Translations under genes and position numbers: made by a program
Shown here: positions 17,861-26,470 of the stretch, in pieces
Layout: the number at the start of each line of letters is the position of its first letter
How positions within the stretch are numbered: the first letter of the stretch is position 1
The notes under the pieces: model-generated
Databases searched by the model: none
Told to the model about the DNA's origin: nothing
What the model saw: only the letters and a program-made list of their open reading frames with translations
Origin: Evansella caseinilytica
Lineage (GTDB): Bacteria > Bacillota > Bacilli > Bacillales > Salisediminibacteriaceae
Reading direction: 5' to 3'
DNA length: 64,000 nucleotides
Assembly: GCF_900107275.1 (NCBI RefSeq)
Contig: NZ_FNPI01000016.1
Location: forward strand, 62,001-126,000

Positions 17861-18147
17861 CAGCTTCTGCTCCTTTCTTTTTTTGGACAGACAGCTAAGT
17901 TCGGTTCGTTATAAAGAACGACGTTTTCAGTATAATATAATTTTTTCTTCTGGAAAAGCCCTGTGGAAAAGTTTTTTCAGAATAGTTCCAAAGCACCTGG
18001 TCGTTTTGGGAAAAACAGATCGAATGGACTATGTAAGTGTGTTTTACAATCAAGAACAATACGTGACTGGGGCTTGTTAGCTGAGGAAGTGGTTCAGCAC
18101 AGCTCCCGCCCTGCATTTTATCATCGGCAATGGTTGAAGGATGCTGT

Positions 18148-18729
18148 TTATTCCGATGTTGATTTCTCCGGAAAAAATCTTCGCCATTTATACGCTATTG
18201 TCGCTTTTTTTCCCAGATACGTAAACAGCATGATCATCGCCGTCAGAATCAGCAACGAGACATACACCGGCATTTCTGTAATCGCTTGACCGAAGGCGGT
18301 ATACACTATCGACGGCAAAATCACTCCAATGATCGAATATCGCATATAATCTTTAAAGTTAGCAGTCATTTCCATCAAATAAAGCGACAATAAGTGAAAA
18401 TGAATAAAGGGCATGATACGCAAAATCATGACTTGCCCCAAAGTAAGAACCCGTTCTTTAAACAGCTGCTCCTTCAGCTTCGATATTCTGGCCCGAAAGG
18501 ATGGAAAAATGACGATAAGCTTATAAAAGCAGAAGCTCATCAGCGTCATGCCGATAATGGAATAAACTGATCCGTAGATAAATCCAAATAAGTAACCCCC
18601 GGCAATACACACAACAATGACCGGCAAAAACAAAAACGGCCGCAGCAAATGTATAATGATAAACAGCACTGGTGCAAGCCAGCCTGCTTCTTCAATGACA
18701 TGAGGAATCGTTTCGTTGAACAAATTCAT
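18148..18729 (-). CDS. TVP38/TMEM64-family membrane protein
   Basis: A 193-residue inner-membrane protein with about five hydrophobic stretches. The family signature region is FLPVIVVCIAGGYLFGFIYGSVYSIIGMT, followed by LRIMPFIHFHLLSLYLMEMT and IGVILPSIVYTAFGQAI. Members belong to the DedA/VTT group, some of which are lipid scramblases or transporters; the role here is unknown. ATG at 18729; upstream GGGGGC is a weak ribosome site. It stands alone between the sipW gene and a repeat-bearing gap. Confidence 0.82.
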   Translation of the reverse strand: MNLFNETIPHVIEEAGWLAPVLFIIIHLLRPFLFLPVIVVCIAGGYLFGFIYGSVYSIIGMTLMSFCFYKLIVIFPSFRARISKLKEQLFKERVLTLGQVMILRIMPFIHFHLLSLYLMEMTANFKDYMRYSIIGVILPSIVYTAFGQAITEMPVYVSLLILTAMIMLFTYLGKKATIAYKWRRFFPEKSTSE

Positions 18730-19016
18730 GATGTTTTAGCCCCCTCTTCAATCATGTCTATGTTGCCTTGGAACAAACTATGCTTGCATGCTTTTCGCAA
18801 ACAAGCTGCTATGTGAAAATCGGGCGGCAGAACACTTGATACCGATGCTTGCCAGAACAAGATTCTTCTGCCAAACTGTGAGATTCCGCCAAATTTTTAC
18901 TTTTTCCTATCAATTGGTTTGGAATTCCACTGAAATAGACTGTTTTTCGTCATTTGATTGCTTCATTCCAGTTAGTTACACGCTTTTTTTGCCGGCCGGC
19001 ATGAAGAATGGTTCCA

Positions 19017-19145
19017 TTCAGGCACGATTTAACCTCGATTCGTTACCGTCGTATCGCGACTCCGCTGCTCGTTTCGGGCACGATTAGCTTCTATTCGTTA
19101 TCGGCACTCCCCTCGTTGCCTTGACATACCTCTTTCGGACATACC
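19017..19145. repeat. 56-bp-period imperfect repeat (family C)
   Basis: TTCAGGCACGATTTAACC (19017) and TTCGGGCACGATTAGC (19073) lie 56 bp apart, each ending ATTCGTTA. A weaker third unit begins at 19133. The same unit recurs at 62007 and 62063, also exactly 56 bp apart. Non-coding. The rest of the gap 18730-19192 shows no gene. Confidence 0.65.
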
Positions 19146-19192
19146 CAATTTCTCCACAAGCAAGATTTACTGTATTTTTTAAACTACCATGA

Positions 19193-19498
19193 TTAAAACA
19201 ACAATTCTGGTATATTCACATTTCCCGAAATGAGCAGTAGAAGGATGGTGTGAACGATTATCAGCAGTGGAAGGCCAATTGTAAATAACGGCTTTTTTGT
19301 CTTATGACGAAATTGCTTCGCTGCAATCAACATCCCGAGGGCTGCACCAAATGCTCCCGTCAGCATCAAAGTCCGTTCCGGGATACGCCGTCCCCCTCCT
19401 ACTGCTCGCCGCTTATCAAATCCCATCATAAAAAATCCGACGGCGTTTATCATAACATAATAATAAATAAGATAATGAAAATTTATCAGGTCTGACAT
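19193..19498 (-). CDS. ysdA: DUF1294 membrane protein YsdA
   Basis: A 101-residue membrane protein with an N-terminal segment (YLIYYYVMINAVGFFMMGFDKRRA), the DUF1294 signature RIPERTLMLTGAFGAALGMLIA..FRHKT, and a C-terminal membrane segment (FTIGLPLLIIVHTILLLLI). The start at 19498 (MSDLINFHY) has AAAGGA about 8 bases upstream; the longer frame to 19540 does not. It precedes nothing downstream on its strand until sipW. In B. subtilis it sits between ysdB and rplT, so this gene marks the right edge of the accessory block. Function unknown. Confidence 0.85.
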   Translation of the reverse strand: MSDLINFHYLIYYYVMINAVGFFMMGFDKRRAVGGGRRIPERTLMLTGAFGAALGMLIAAKQFRHKTKKPLFTIGLPLLIIVHTILLLLISGNVNIPELLF

Positions 19499-19587
19499 CC
19501 ATTTCATCCTTTCTTCAATGTTATTCACGCTCTGACTCAAACGTGTTCACAAAAATGTGCGGGACATGGTCCCTTTAAAAATGAAAA

Positions 19588-19612
19588 AGTCACTCCCGAA
19601 AAAAGAGTGACT
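19588..19612 (-). terminator. Terminator of infC-rpmI-rplT
   Basis: Minus-strand AGTCACTC pairs with GAGTGACT around a 9-base loop, followed by TTTTTCATTTTT. It lies 55 bases after the rplT stop. Confidence 0.85.
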
Positions 19613-19667
19613 AAAAGGATGTTCCAACAGATACAATTTCACTGCATCATTGAAACAAAACGGTTTA

Positions 19668-20024
19668 TTATTTCAAGCCTGCTTTTGCTTTTTCTGCCAA
19701 ATCAGCAAATGCTTTTTCGTCATGAACCGCGATGTCGGCAAGCATCTTACGGTTCATTTCTACTCCTGCTTGCTTCAATCCGTACATGAAACGGTTGTAA
19801 GACAAACCGTTTAGACGGGCAGCTGCGTTGATACGCGCGATCCACAGTTTGCGGAAGTCACGCTTCTTTTGTCTGCGGTCACGATACGCGTATTGTAAAG
19901 ATTTCATTACCTGCGCTTGTGCAGTTTTAAATAATCTATGTTTGGAACCATAATAACCTTTTGCAAGTTTTAATACTTTTTTACGACGACGACGGGCAAC
20001 ATAACCGCCTTTTACTCTAGCCAT
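19668..20024 (-). CDS. rplT: Ribosomal protein L20
   Basis: 50S assembly protein binding 23S rRNA. The 118 residues match the family throughout ([56 protein letters not shown]). GGAGGGAT precedes the ATG. Last gene of infC-rpmI-rplT. In Bacillus, L20 represses its own operon by acting on the leader upstream of infC, and a matching leader is present here. Confidence 0.98.
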   Translation of the reverse strand: MARVKGGYVARRRRKKVLKLAKGYYGSKHRLFKTAQAQVMKSLQYAYRDRRQKKRDFRKLWIARINAAARLNGLSYNRFMYGLKQAGVEMNRKMLADIAVHDEKAFADLAEKAKAGLK

Positions 20025-20082
20025 CGTAATCCCTCCTTCTCAATCGATTCTAAGTTAGTCAAATTAGTTTGAACCCATACGA

Positions 20083-20271
20083 TTAGATCATTTGTCCAAT
20101 TCGTTTTTGATCACTCTTGCTTACAAGGGCACCTTTACGAAGCTTTCTCTTTTGTTTTTGAGATTTGTTCGCAGCCAAGTGGCTTGTGTATGCATGGGAA
20201 CGTTTCAATTTGCCGCTTCCTGTTTTCTTAAAGCGTTTAGCCGCTCCTCTGTGTGTTTTCATTTTAGGCAT
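20083..20271 (-). CDS. rpmI: Ribosomal protein L35
   Basis: 50S subunit protein, 62 residues, beginning [20 protein letters not shown], then [27 protein letters not shown]. It ends at QKRIGQMI, about four residues earlier than the common 66-residue form, which is a minor C-terminal shortening and probably harmless. AGGAGG precedes the ATG. It lies 58 bases before rplT and 239 bases after infC. That upstream gap is unusually wide and contains a dispersed repeat. Confidence 0.96.
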   Translation of the reverse strand: MPKMKTHRGAAKRFKKTGSGKLKRSHAYTSHLAANKSQKQKRKLRKGALVSKSDQKRIGQMI

Positions 20272-20343
20272 ATTGGGTTTCCTCCCTATCTGCGTTTTCG
20301 TTGTTTGTTTGGTAATGCTGACTGTGTTGTTGTCTTAAAGGAC

Positions 20344-20493
20344 GTTCAAAAAGTCCGGGATACAGCGCCTGCGAATCTCAGCGTTGCGTTGCCTCTCCGC
20401 TGCTCACGTACGTGTTGTGTACGCTCCGCTGCTCGAGTCTGCCGCGCCTTGACCTTCTTGCCGCTGTTGTGTCCTCCTTTTTGAACAAACACG
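20344..20493. repeat. Dispersed repeat family A, complete copy inside the infC operon
   Basis: Bounded by GTTCAAAAAGTCC and GTCCTCCTTTTTGAAC as inverted ends. The body contains CGTTGCGTTGCCTCTCCGC, TGCTCACGTACGTG and CTGCCGCGCCTTGACCTTCTTG, the complement of the copy at 61557-61700. It fills nearly all of the infC-rpmI spacer. Confidence 0.85.
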
Positions 20494-20510
20494 TTTATGA
20501 AAAAACCGGT

Positions 20511-21026
20511 CTATTTCTCTGCTTTCGGCGCAAGAACGAGAAACATGCTGCGCCCTTCCATTTTAGGCTTTTGTTCAACCGTTGCGATATCATCACATTC
20601 CTTGGCGAGTCGCTCCAATACCTCTTTCCCAATTTCTGAGTGAGTAATTGCTCGTCCTCGGAAGCGAATTGCCGCTTTCACTTTATCCCCTTTAGTTAAA
20701 AACTTACGGGCATTGCGAAGCTTGGTATTAAAATCATGCTCCTCGATCGTCGGACTTAGCCGGACTTCCTTCACGTTGATGATCTTTTGTTTCTTGCGGG
20801 CTTCTTTATCTTTCTTTTGCTGCTCATAGCGGAATTTTCCGTAGTCCATGATCCGGCATACCGGCGGTTTCGCATTTGGGGCCACCATAACAAGATCCAG
20901 GTTTGCGTTTTGCGCCATTTCCAAGGCTTCTTGTTTTGATTTCACTCCTATTTGGTCACCGTTAGGGCCGACCAGGCGTACCTCACGAGCGCGGATAGCG
21001 TCGTTGATGATCATATCCTTACTAAT
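20511..21026 (-). CDS. infC: Translation initiation factor IF-3 (ATT start)
   Basis: IF-3 binds the 30S subunit and checks start-codon choice. Two domains are visible: N-terminal [19 protein letters not shown] and [18 protein letters not shown], and C-terminal [23 protein letters not shown] and [11 protein letters not shown]. The family start ISKDMIIND is encoded ATT-AGT-AAG. GGAGGTG lies 7 bases before that ATT, so I place the start at ATT 21026, giving 171 residues. The longer frame to 21059 is not family-like. An ATT start lets IF-3 limit its own translation, as known for infC in other bacteria. Confidence 0.95.
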   Translation of the reverse strand: MSKDMIINDAIRAREVRLVGPNGDQIGVKSKQEALEMAQNANLDLVMVAPNAKPPVCRIMDYGKFRYEQQKKDKEARKKQKIINVKEVRLSPTIEEHDFNTKLRNARKFLTKGDKVKAAIRFRGRAITHSEIGKEVLERLAKECDDIATVEQKPKMEGRSMFLVLAPKAEK

Positions 21027-21063
21027 ATTGAGCCACCTCCACAATTTTTTGAGGATCAAAGCA

Positions 21064-21290
21064 AGACGTGATCATAACACCGTCAAACTCACCATCACTG
21101 ATTGGATGACCATCTCTCCAATGATGTTCATTGACAAAATAAAAAAGTGCGGCACATCCATCGCCCACACTTCTGCATACGTGTTTTCTCATTAAGTCCG
21201 TAAAACCTGTCAACTGCCTTATGCGTCAATCAGGTGAGAAGCGGGCGCTTCTTCTTGCTTTGTTTCCAATATAATGTTCACTTGAATAAG
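21064..21290 (-). promoter_or_regulatory. L20-type leader RNA of infC operon
   Basis: The minus-strand leader between promoter and infC contains a hairpin AAGTGTGGG...GTGCCGCACTT followed by TTTTTTATTTT (about 21175 down to 21140). It is a terminator well before the gene. This layout matches the Bacillus L20 leader, in which L20 binding favours termination. An upstream GCGCCCGCTTCTC stretch near 21240 could form part of the alternative fold. Confidence 0.75.
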
Positions 21291-21317
21291 GTTATCATAT
21301 TAAGACAATCATGTCAA
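21288..21317 (-). promoter_or_regulatory. Probable sigma-A promoter of infC operon
   Basis: TTGACA on the minus strand (complement at 21312-21317), followed 15-17 bases later by GATAAC/TAACCT as a weak -10. It is placed correctly to start the L20-type leader. Confidence 0.5.
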
Positions 21318-21362
21318 TTTTTTTTCAATCGGAGAATGGTTAAGCAGCTTTCTTCTGCTAAG

Positions 21363-23528
21363 CTAGCATTCCGTTCGCCGCTCTAGAACAAACTTTGTGA
21401 ACTCGGGTAAAGGAACTGGTTCACTGAAGAAGTATCCTTGTAAAAACGGGCAGCCGATGGTTGCTAAGTACTCATATGCTTCTTTCGACTCCACCCCTTC
21501 CGCCACCATGACCAATCCGAGATCCTTACCGAGCTTGATCGTCGATGATACAATGGCGCGGTCGGCTTGTTCCCGCGGAAGATCTTTTACAAACGATTTA
21601 TCCATTTTCAAACAATGAACCGGAAATTGCTTCAAATAGCTGAAAGAAGAATAGCCTGTTCCAAAATCGTCGATAGCGATGCCAAAGCCAAGCTCCCGCA
21701 GCTGTCGAAAAGTATTGAGGGAGTCGCTCGTATTTTCCATCAGTCCGTTTTCGGTAATCTCCAACTGTATTCGTTCCGGAGATACGTGATACTGATCAAC
21801 AATCATTTTCAATCTTCCGACAAAATTCTGCTGTTGCAATTGAACCGGCGATATATTGACGGAAAGAACAAGTTCGTCCTCCAACACATGGTCAAAGTGA
21901 AGTAAATCGGTGCATGCCTGACGGATAATCCATTCCCCCAGAGGAACGATCAGACCGGTTTTTTCCGCTGTTGAAATAAACTCCAACGGTGACAAAATGC
22001 CTCTCAGTGGATGATGCCAGCGAAGCAATGCTTCACATGCCATGACCTTTTCTTCTCCGGAGCTGATCACCGGCTGATAATACAGCTGAAACTGCCCTTC
22101 CGTTTTCAAGGCGGACCGTAAATCATTCTCCAGCTGAATTTTCGAAAGGAACACGCCCTTCATTTCCGAACTGAAAAAACGGTACGTATTCCCTCCGGCA
22201 TTTTTGGCAGTGTACAGCGCCATGTCGGCATGCTTCATCAGCTCATCTGCTTTGGCGGCAGAGCTTGGATAAAGGGAAACTCCCATGCTCGCTTTTTGAA
22301 TAATTTCTCGATTCAAGTCATAAAACGGTTCTTCGAATACTGTCAATATCCGTTCCATGACAAACGGAAGCTGATGTTCTTCGAAACCGTGGATAAGCCA
22401 TGCAAACTCATCCCCGCTAATATGATAAAGCCGGGCGCCTTCCACATAATCACCCATTTTGACTCGCAACAGCCGCTTCGCCGCCTTTAAAAGGATTTGA
22501 TCGCCGACGTAGTGGCCAAGCGTGTCATTGATGTTTTTAAACTGATCGAGATCAATGACAATCAATCCGGCATTTTTCCGTTTTTTTCTTACTTCCATTA
22601 AGCGATGATGCAAATCCTCTTCCAGCAGCCTGCGGTTGGGAAGTTCGGTCAACCCATCGGTATATGCCATGCTTCTGACAGTCATTTCCGATTTTTTCAA
22701 TTCAGTGATGTCACTAACCGAAACAACGACTTCTTTCACGGCGCTGTTACCGTCGCCGACCGGCGAAAGCATTGCATGAAGAAAACGCTCTCCATGCTGA
22801 AACTCAAACTTACTCTCTTTTCCGGAAAACGCCCGTTTGAAATGCTGCCTGATAAGCGGCTTTTGTGAGGGATTTCCGAGAATATCGGACACCAGTTCCT
22901 GCTTTCCCGGTTCTCTCATCAACCCAAGCTGATTCGCAAGGCGCCCTTCTATCAGCGACGCCGTCGGGACGTTCTCCCCGTTCAAATAAGCCCGCATAAC
23001 CAAATTCTGCTGATTCTTGATCAGCGTGGAGTAGTCCTGCTCAATCAGCTTTCTCATTTTTTCTTCGTATAATTTTCCTTCTGTAATATCGGTGCGGATG
23101 GATAAGTATTTCACCGGTTTGTTTCTTTCGTCGCAGATTGGAAAAATCGTCGACTTCAACCAAAAATAGCTGCCGTCCTTTCGCCGGTTTTTTACTTCCC
23201 CGCTCCAAACTCGGCCGCTCCGGATTGTTTTCCACATTTCCTTGAAAAAAGCAGGGGGATGATGGTTGGAATTCAGCATGCGATGATTATTGCCAATAAT
23301 TTCTTCCCGTTCATAGCCGGAAAGCTCGCAAAAGGTATCGTTAACCTCAATGATTTGCCCCTTCTCATTCGTTACCGTTATAATGCAGCACCGGTCAAAT
23401 GCATTCAATAACTCCTTGAGCTGAAAAAGCATCGTTTGGGTAGCATGCTCAAGTTCACCGTATTGTTCAACAAGTTTTTTTTCAAACTCATCAACCCATC
23501 CATTCACTGTGACTAAAGATTTTAACAT
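21363..23528 (-). CDS. PAS-GGDEF-EAL cyclic-di-GMP protein
   Basis: A 721-residue soluble protein. A PAS/PAC domain lies at about 40-155 (GYEREEIIGNNHRMLNS, YFWLKSTIFPICDERN), a second PAS-like region at about 185-275, GGDEF at about 285-445, and EAL at about 460-710. The cyclase motif reads SGDEF instead of GGDEF, which is often still active. The RxxD inhibitory site is not present upstream of it. The phosphodiesterase motifs EALLRW, ITENGLME, DDFGTGYSS and AEGVES are intact, so c-di-GMP breakdown is likely. No membrane segments. It occupies the infC-thrS interval, which in B. subtilis holds other genes. Confidence 0.92.
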   Translation of the reverse strand: MLKSLVTVNGWVDEFEKKLVEQYGELEHATQTMLFQLKELLNAFDRCCIITVTNEKGQIIEVNDTFCELSGYEREEIIGNNHRMLNSNHHPPAFFKEMWKTIRSGRVWSGEVKNRRKDGSYFWLKSTIFPICDERNKPVKYLSIRTDITEGKLYEEKMRKLIEQDYSTLIKNQQNLVMRAYLNGENVPTASLIEGRLANQLGLMREPGKQELVSDILGNPSQKPLIRQHFKRAFSGKESKFEFQHGERFLHAMLSPVGDGNSAVKEVVVSVSDITELKKSEMTVRSMAYTDGLTELPNRRLLEEDLHHRLMEVRKKRKNAGLIVIDLDQFKNINDTLGHYVGDQILLKAAKRLLRVKMGDYVEGARLYHISGDEFAWLIHGFEEHQLPFVMERILTVFEEPFYDLNREIIQKASMGVSLYPSSAAKADELMKHADMALYTAKNAGGNTYRFFSSEMKGVFLSKIQLENDLRSALKTEGQFQLYYQPVISSGEEKVMACEALLRWHHPLRGILSPLEFISTAEKTGLIVPLGEWIIRQACTDLLHFDHVLEDELVLSVNISPVQLQQQNFVGRLKMIVDQYHVSPERIQLEITENGLMENTSDSLNTFRQLRELGFGIAIDDFGTGYSSFSYLKQFPVHCLKMDKSFVKDLPREQADRAIVSSTIKLGKDLGLVMVAEGVESKEAYEYLATIGCPFLQGYFFSEPVPLPEFTKFVLERRTEC

Positions 23529-23580
23529 GCTATCCCACCTATCGACTGTTCTTTCTCAGGATGCTTCTGTTTATAAAGGA

Positions 23581-23670
23581 TGCTCAAAAAGTCCAAGGAT
23601 ACAGCGCCGGCGAACTCAACGCCAGCGTTGTATCTGTCCTGCTCACGTACGTTCGGTGTATGCTGTGCAG
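23581..23670. repeat. Dispersed repeat family A, partial copy
   Basis: TGCTCAAAAAGTCCAAGGATACAGCG with internal GCCAGCGTTGTATC and TGCTCACGTACGTTCGGTG. It matches the left part of the infC-rpmI copy; the right end is missing. No gene in 23529-23772. Confidence 0.65.
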
Positions 23671-23772
23671 CTTACTAAGATACGACTAATTCCCCTATTG
23701 GTTGATATAGTTTCATTCTACTTTTTTTTAATTTGTTATACAATGTTACTTTTGTCCTCAATCAGGAAGTTT

Positions 23773-25716
23773 CTACGACCGGTTGTGTATCTCCGCTTTA
23801 ATGTTTTCTATGAATTCCGCAAGCCCCACTGCCTGCGTTTCTTTTTCGCCGTAGCGGCGGACATTTACGCTGTTCGATTCGATTTCTTTATCGCCAAGGA
23901 CAAGAATATAAGGGATTTTTTGCATCTGTGCTTCACGGATTTTGTAGCCAAGTTTTTCATCCCGCACATCCGTATGGACACGAACCCCCTCCTGTTTAAG
24001 AGCATCCGCAGTTTTCCCGACATAATCCATGTGCACGTCGCTGACTGGAATAAGTTGTACTTGTACTGGTGCCAGCCAGACTGGAAACGCCCCTTTATAC
24101 TCCTCCAGCAAGAAAGCGACAAAGCGTTCCATTGTCGATACAACGCCGCGATGGATCACTACCGGACGGTGTTCTTTTCCATCCTCCCCGATGTAGGAAA
24201 GTTCAAAGCGCTCAGGCAAATGGAAGTCCAGCTGTACCGTCGATAGTGTTTCATCCTTGCCAAGTGCTGTCTTCACTTGCACATCCAACTTTGGACCGTA
24301 GAACGCCGCTTCTCCTTCCGCCTCGACATACTCGACCTTCATTTCATCCATGGCCGCCTTCAGCATTTCCTGCGCTTTATTCCACATTTCATCGTTATCC
24401 ACGTATTTTTCTTTATCCTCAGGATCACGGTAGGATAAGCGGAAATAATAATCGTTAATGCCAAAATCTTTGTAGACTGCCTGAACCAGCTCGACTACCC
24501 GGATAAACTCATCCTTTAACTGATCAGGGCGGCAGAAAATATGGGCATCATTTAACGTCATCGCCCGTACGCGCTGCAAACCTGCCAAAGCTCCGGACAT
24601 TTCATGACGGTGCATCAGTCCCAATTCGGCTATTCGCACAGGCAGGTTTCGATAGCTGTGCAATTGATTTTTATATACCATCATATGATGCGGACAGTTC
24701 ATCGGCCGCAAAACGAGATCCTCATTATCCATTCCCATTGCCGGAAACATGTCGTCCTGATAATGGTCCCAGTGACCTGATGTTTTGTACAATTCAACAC
24801 TTCCCAAAACCGGGGTGTACACATGGTCATAGCCCAGACGTTCTTCCAGATCGACAATATATCTTTCGATGGTGCGACGGATTGTCGCTCCTTTAGGCAA
24901 CCATAACGGCAGCCCCTGACCTACCTTTTGATTGATTGTAAAAATGCCAAGCTCTTTTCCAAGCTTGCGATGATCCCGCTCTTTCGCTTCCTCCAGCAAT
25001 TGCAAATGCCTGTCCAACTGCGCCTGCTTCGGAAAAGCCGTTCCGTATATCCGTTGCAGCATTTTATTTTTGCTGTCGCCGCGCCAATAAGCTCCGTTCA
25101 CTGTCATCAGCTTGAATTTTTTGAGCTTTCCTGTAGACGGCACATGAACTCCGCGGCACAGGTCAAAAAATTCTCCTTGCTCATAAAAGGAAATTGTGTC
25201 CCCCGCAGGAATATCCTCCAACAGCTCAAGCTTCAGATGATCTCCAATCTCTTCGTACCGCGCCACCGCTTCTTCTCTTGACACTTCCACGCGGCTGATT
25301 TCCAGATTTTCGTCGATAATACGCTTCATTTCCTTTTCAATTTTCACCAAGTCGTCCGGCGTCAGCGCATGAGGCATATCAATGTCATAATAATATCCGC
25401 CCTCAATCACCGGGCCGACGCCAAGCTTCACATCATCGTACAGACGCTTCACTGCCTGAGCGGTCAAATGAGCGGTACTGTGGCGCAAGATTTCAAGTCC
25501 TTCTTCGGAATCATACGTAATGATTTCAATGTTCCCGTCGGCTTCCAGCGGTGTTCTTAAATCGACCAGCGAGCCGTCGATTTTTCCGGCCAGTGCATTT
25601 TTCTTTAATCCGGAAGAAATGGAGGCTGCTATTTCTTCCGTTGTTGTACCCGCGACATACTCCTTCTTGGCTCCGTCGGGAAATGTCATCGTAATTTTTT
25701 TTGCTGCTTCTGTCAT
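23773..25716 (-). CDS. thrS: Threonyl-tRNA synthetase
   Basis: Charges tRNA-Thr and edits Ser-tRNA-Thr. The 647 residues cover a TGS domain (1-65), the editing domain with [14 protein letters not shown] and [12 protein letters not shown], the class II core with Zn ligands ([40 protein letters not shown]) and the anticodon-binding C-terminus ([17 protein letters not shown]). AAGGAGTG precedes the ATG. A Thr T-box leader lies upstream. Gene order next to ytxC and dnaI follows Bacillus. Confidence 0.98.
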   Translation of the reverse strand: MTEAAKKITMTFPDGAKKEYVAGTTTEEIAASISSGLKKNALAGKIDGSLVDLRTPLEADGNIEIITYDSEEGLEILRHSTAHLTAQAVKRLYDDVKLGVGPVIEGGYYYDIDMPHALTPDDLVKIEKEMKRIIDENLEISRVEVSREEAVARYEEIGDHLKLELLEDIPAGDTISFYEQGEFFDLCRGVHVPSTGKLKKFKLMTVNGAYWRGDSKNKMLQRIYGTAFPKQAQLDRHLQLLEEAKERDHRKLGKELGIFTINQKVGQGLPLWLPKGATIRRTIERYIVDLEERLGYDHVYTPVLGSVELYKTSGHWDHYQDDMFPAMGMDNEDLVLRPMNCPHHMMVYKNQLHSYRNLPVRIAELGLMHRHEMSGALAGLQRVRAMTLNDAHIFCRPDQLKDEFIRVVELVQAVYKDFGINDYYFRLSYRDPEDKEKYVDNDEMWNKAQEMLKAAMDEMKVEYVEAEGEAAFYGPKLDVQVKTALGKDETLSTVQLDFHLPERFELSYIGEDGKEHRPVVIHRGVVSTMERFVAFLLEEYKGAFPVWLAPVQVQLIPVSDVHMDYVGKTADALKQEGVRVHTDVRDEKLGYKIREAQMQKIPYILVLGDKEIESNSVNVRRYGEKETQAVGLAEFIENIKAEIHNRS

Positions 25717-25747
25717 TGTCCTACACTCCTTTTCTCAATGCTTTTGC

Positions 25748-26092
25748 ACATAAAAAAACACACCCGTCCTTATAAAAGGGACGAGCGTGTTACACGTGGT
25801 TCCACCCTATTTCCTGAATGATTCGTTCATTTCACACGCGAAAAACAACGTACTTCCCGAAAAAAATAGATGTTTTTTCGCCTGGAAGCATTCAGCTTCA
25901 TTACTCATATAACGGTGAGAAAAGTCCGTCAGTACATACTAAGGGGATGTTCAAAAAAGAAAACATGCTTTATCCTGTTCCGTACTGAAGTTCAGAGGGG
26001 GTAAGTGGTTTCCCGTTCTAGAAAGCTTCCAGCCATGGCTTTCCTCTCTGTAAGCCGGTTGAATTCACCCGTGTCCTCATCATCACAAATCA
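25748..26092 (-). promoter_or_regulatory. T-box leader of thrS
   Basis: The minus strand has the T-box core AGGGTGGAACCACG (complement at about 25797-25810), followed by a terminator stem ACACGCTCGTCC/GGACGGGTGTGT and a T run. The UGGA bulge can pair with a UCCA acceptor end, as expected for a Thr tRNA with discriminator U. Stem I lies toward 26090. Confidence 0.9.
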
Positions 26093-26251
26093 TCTGATTC
26101 CTTTATGACTAGTATTATAATTCAGGTGAGCCAAGAAAATCAAGTGCGTCTCCGCCCTTCACTTGCGATGTTATTATTACCCGAGAGCTTCTGATACTCT
26201 TCTGACATTGGACAGCCACGTAAAAGAATTGAATGAATGATAAAAGAGCGC

Positions 26252-26414
26252 GTTCGAAAAGGTGAAATATTCCAAGGAAATGTTACTCTATGCTTTTGGA
26301 TCGTAAGCAAAGGAAACTTTGCCCTTCACGCGCATGGCGTGAAGGCGCGGTCCAAAAGCAACAAAGGTTGCGATAACTGCCAAAAGATAAAGGGTGACCT
26401 TTTTGAACAAACAC
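26252..26414. repeat. Nested inverted-repeat element downstream of ytxC
   Basis: The outer ends CGTTCGAAAAGG and CCTTTTTGAACAAACACG are inverted. Inside, TGCTTTTGGA (26291) pairs with TCCAAAAGCA (26351), and CCTTCACGC (26323) pairs with GCGTGAAGG (26337) around a 5-base loop. The ends are those of the other TTCAAAAAG repeats but the body is different. Nothing else is seen from 26093 to 26470. Confidence 0.7.
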
Positions 26415-26470
26415 GTAAAAATGATGCTTTGCTACAGATGAATTTCGTTTTGCAGCTGTTTTTTCCGCAG

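Noticed and set aside
4872-19192. Prophage or integrative element
   Set aside because: No integrase, phage structural gene, tRNA target or attachment repeat was found in the block.
20083-20271. Truncated rpmI pseudogene
   Set aside because: Only about four C-terminal residues are missing compared with common L35; the gene is otherwise intact and has a good ribosome site.
23509-24246. 245-codon plus-strand open frame
   Set aside because: It overlaps thrS on the other strand and has no recognisable domain; a shadow of thrS coding sequence.
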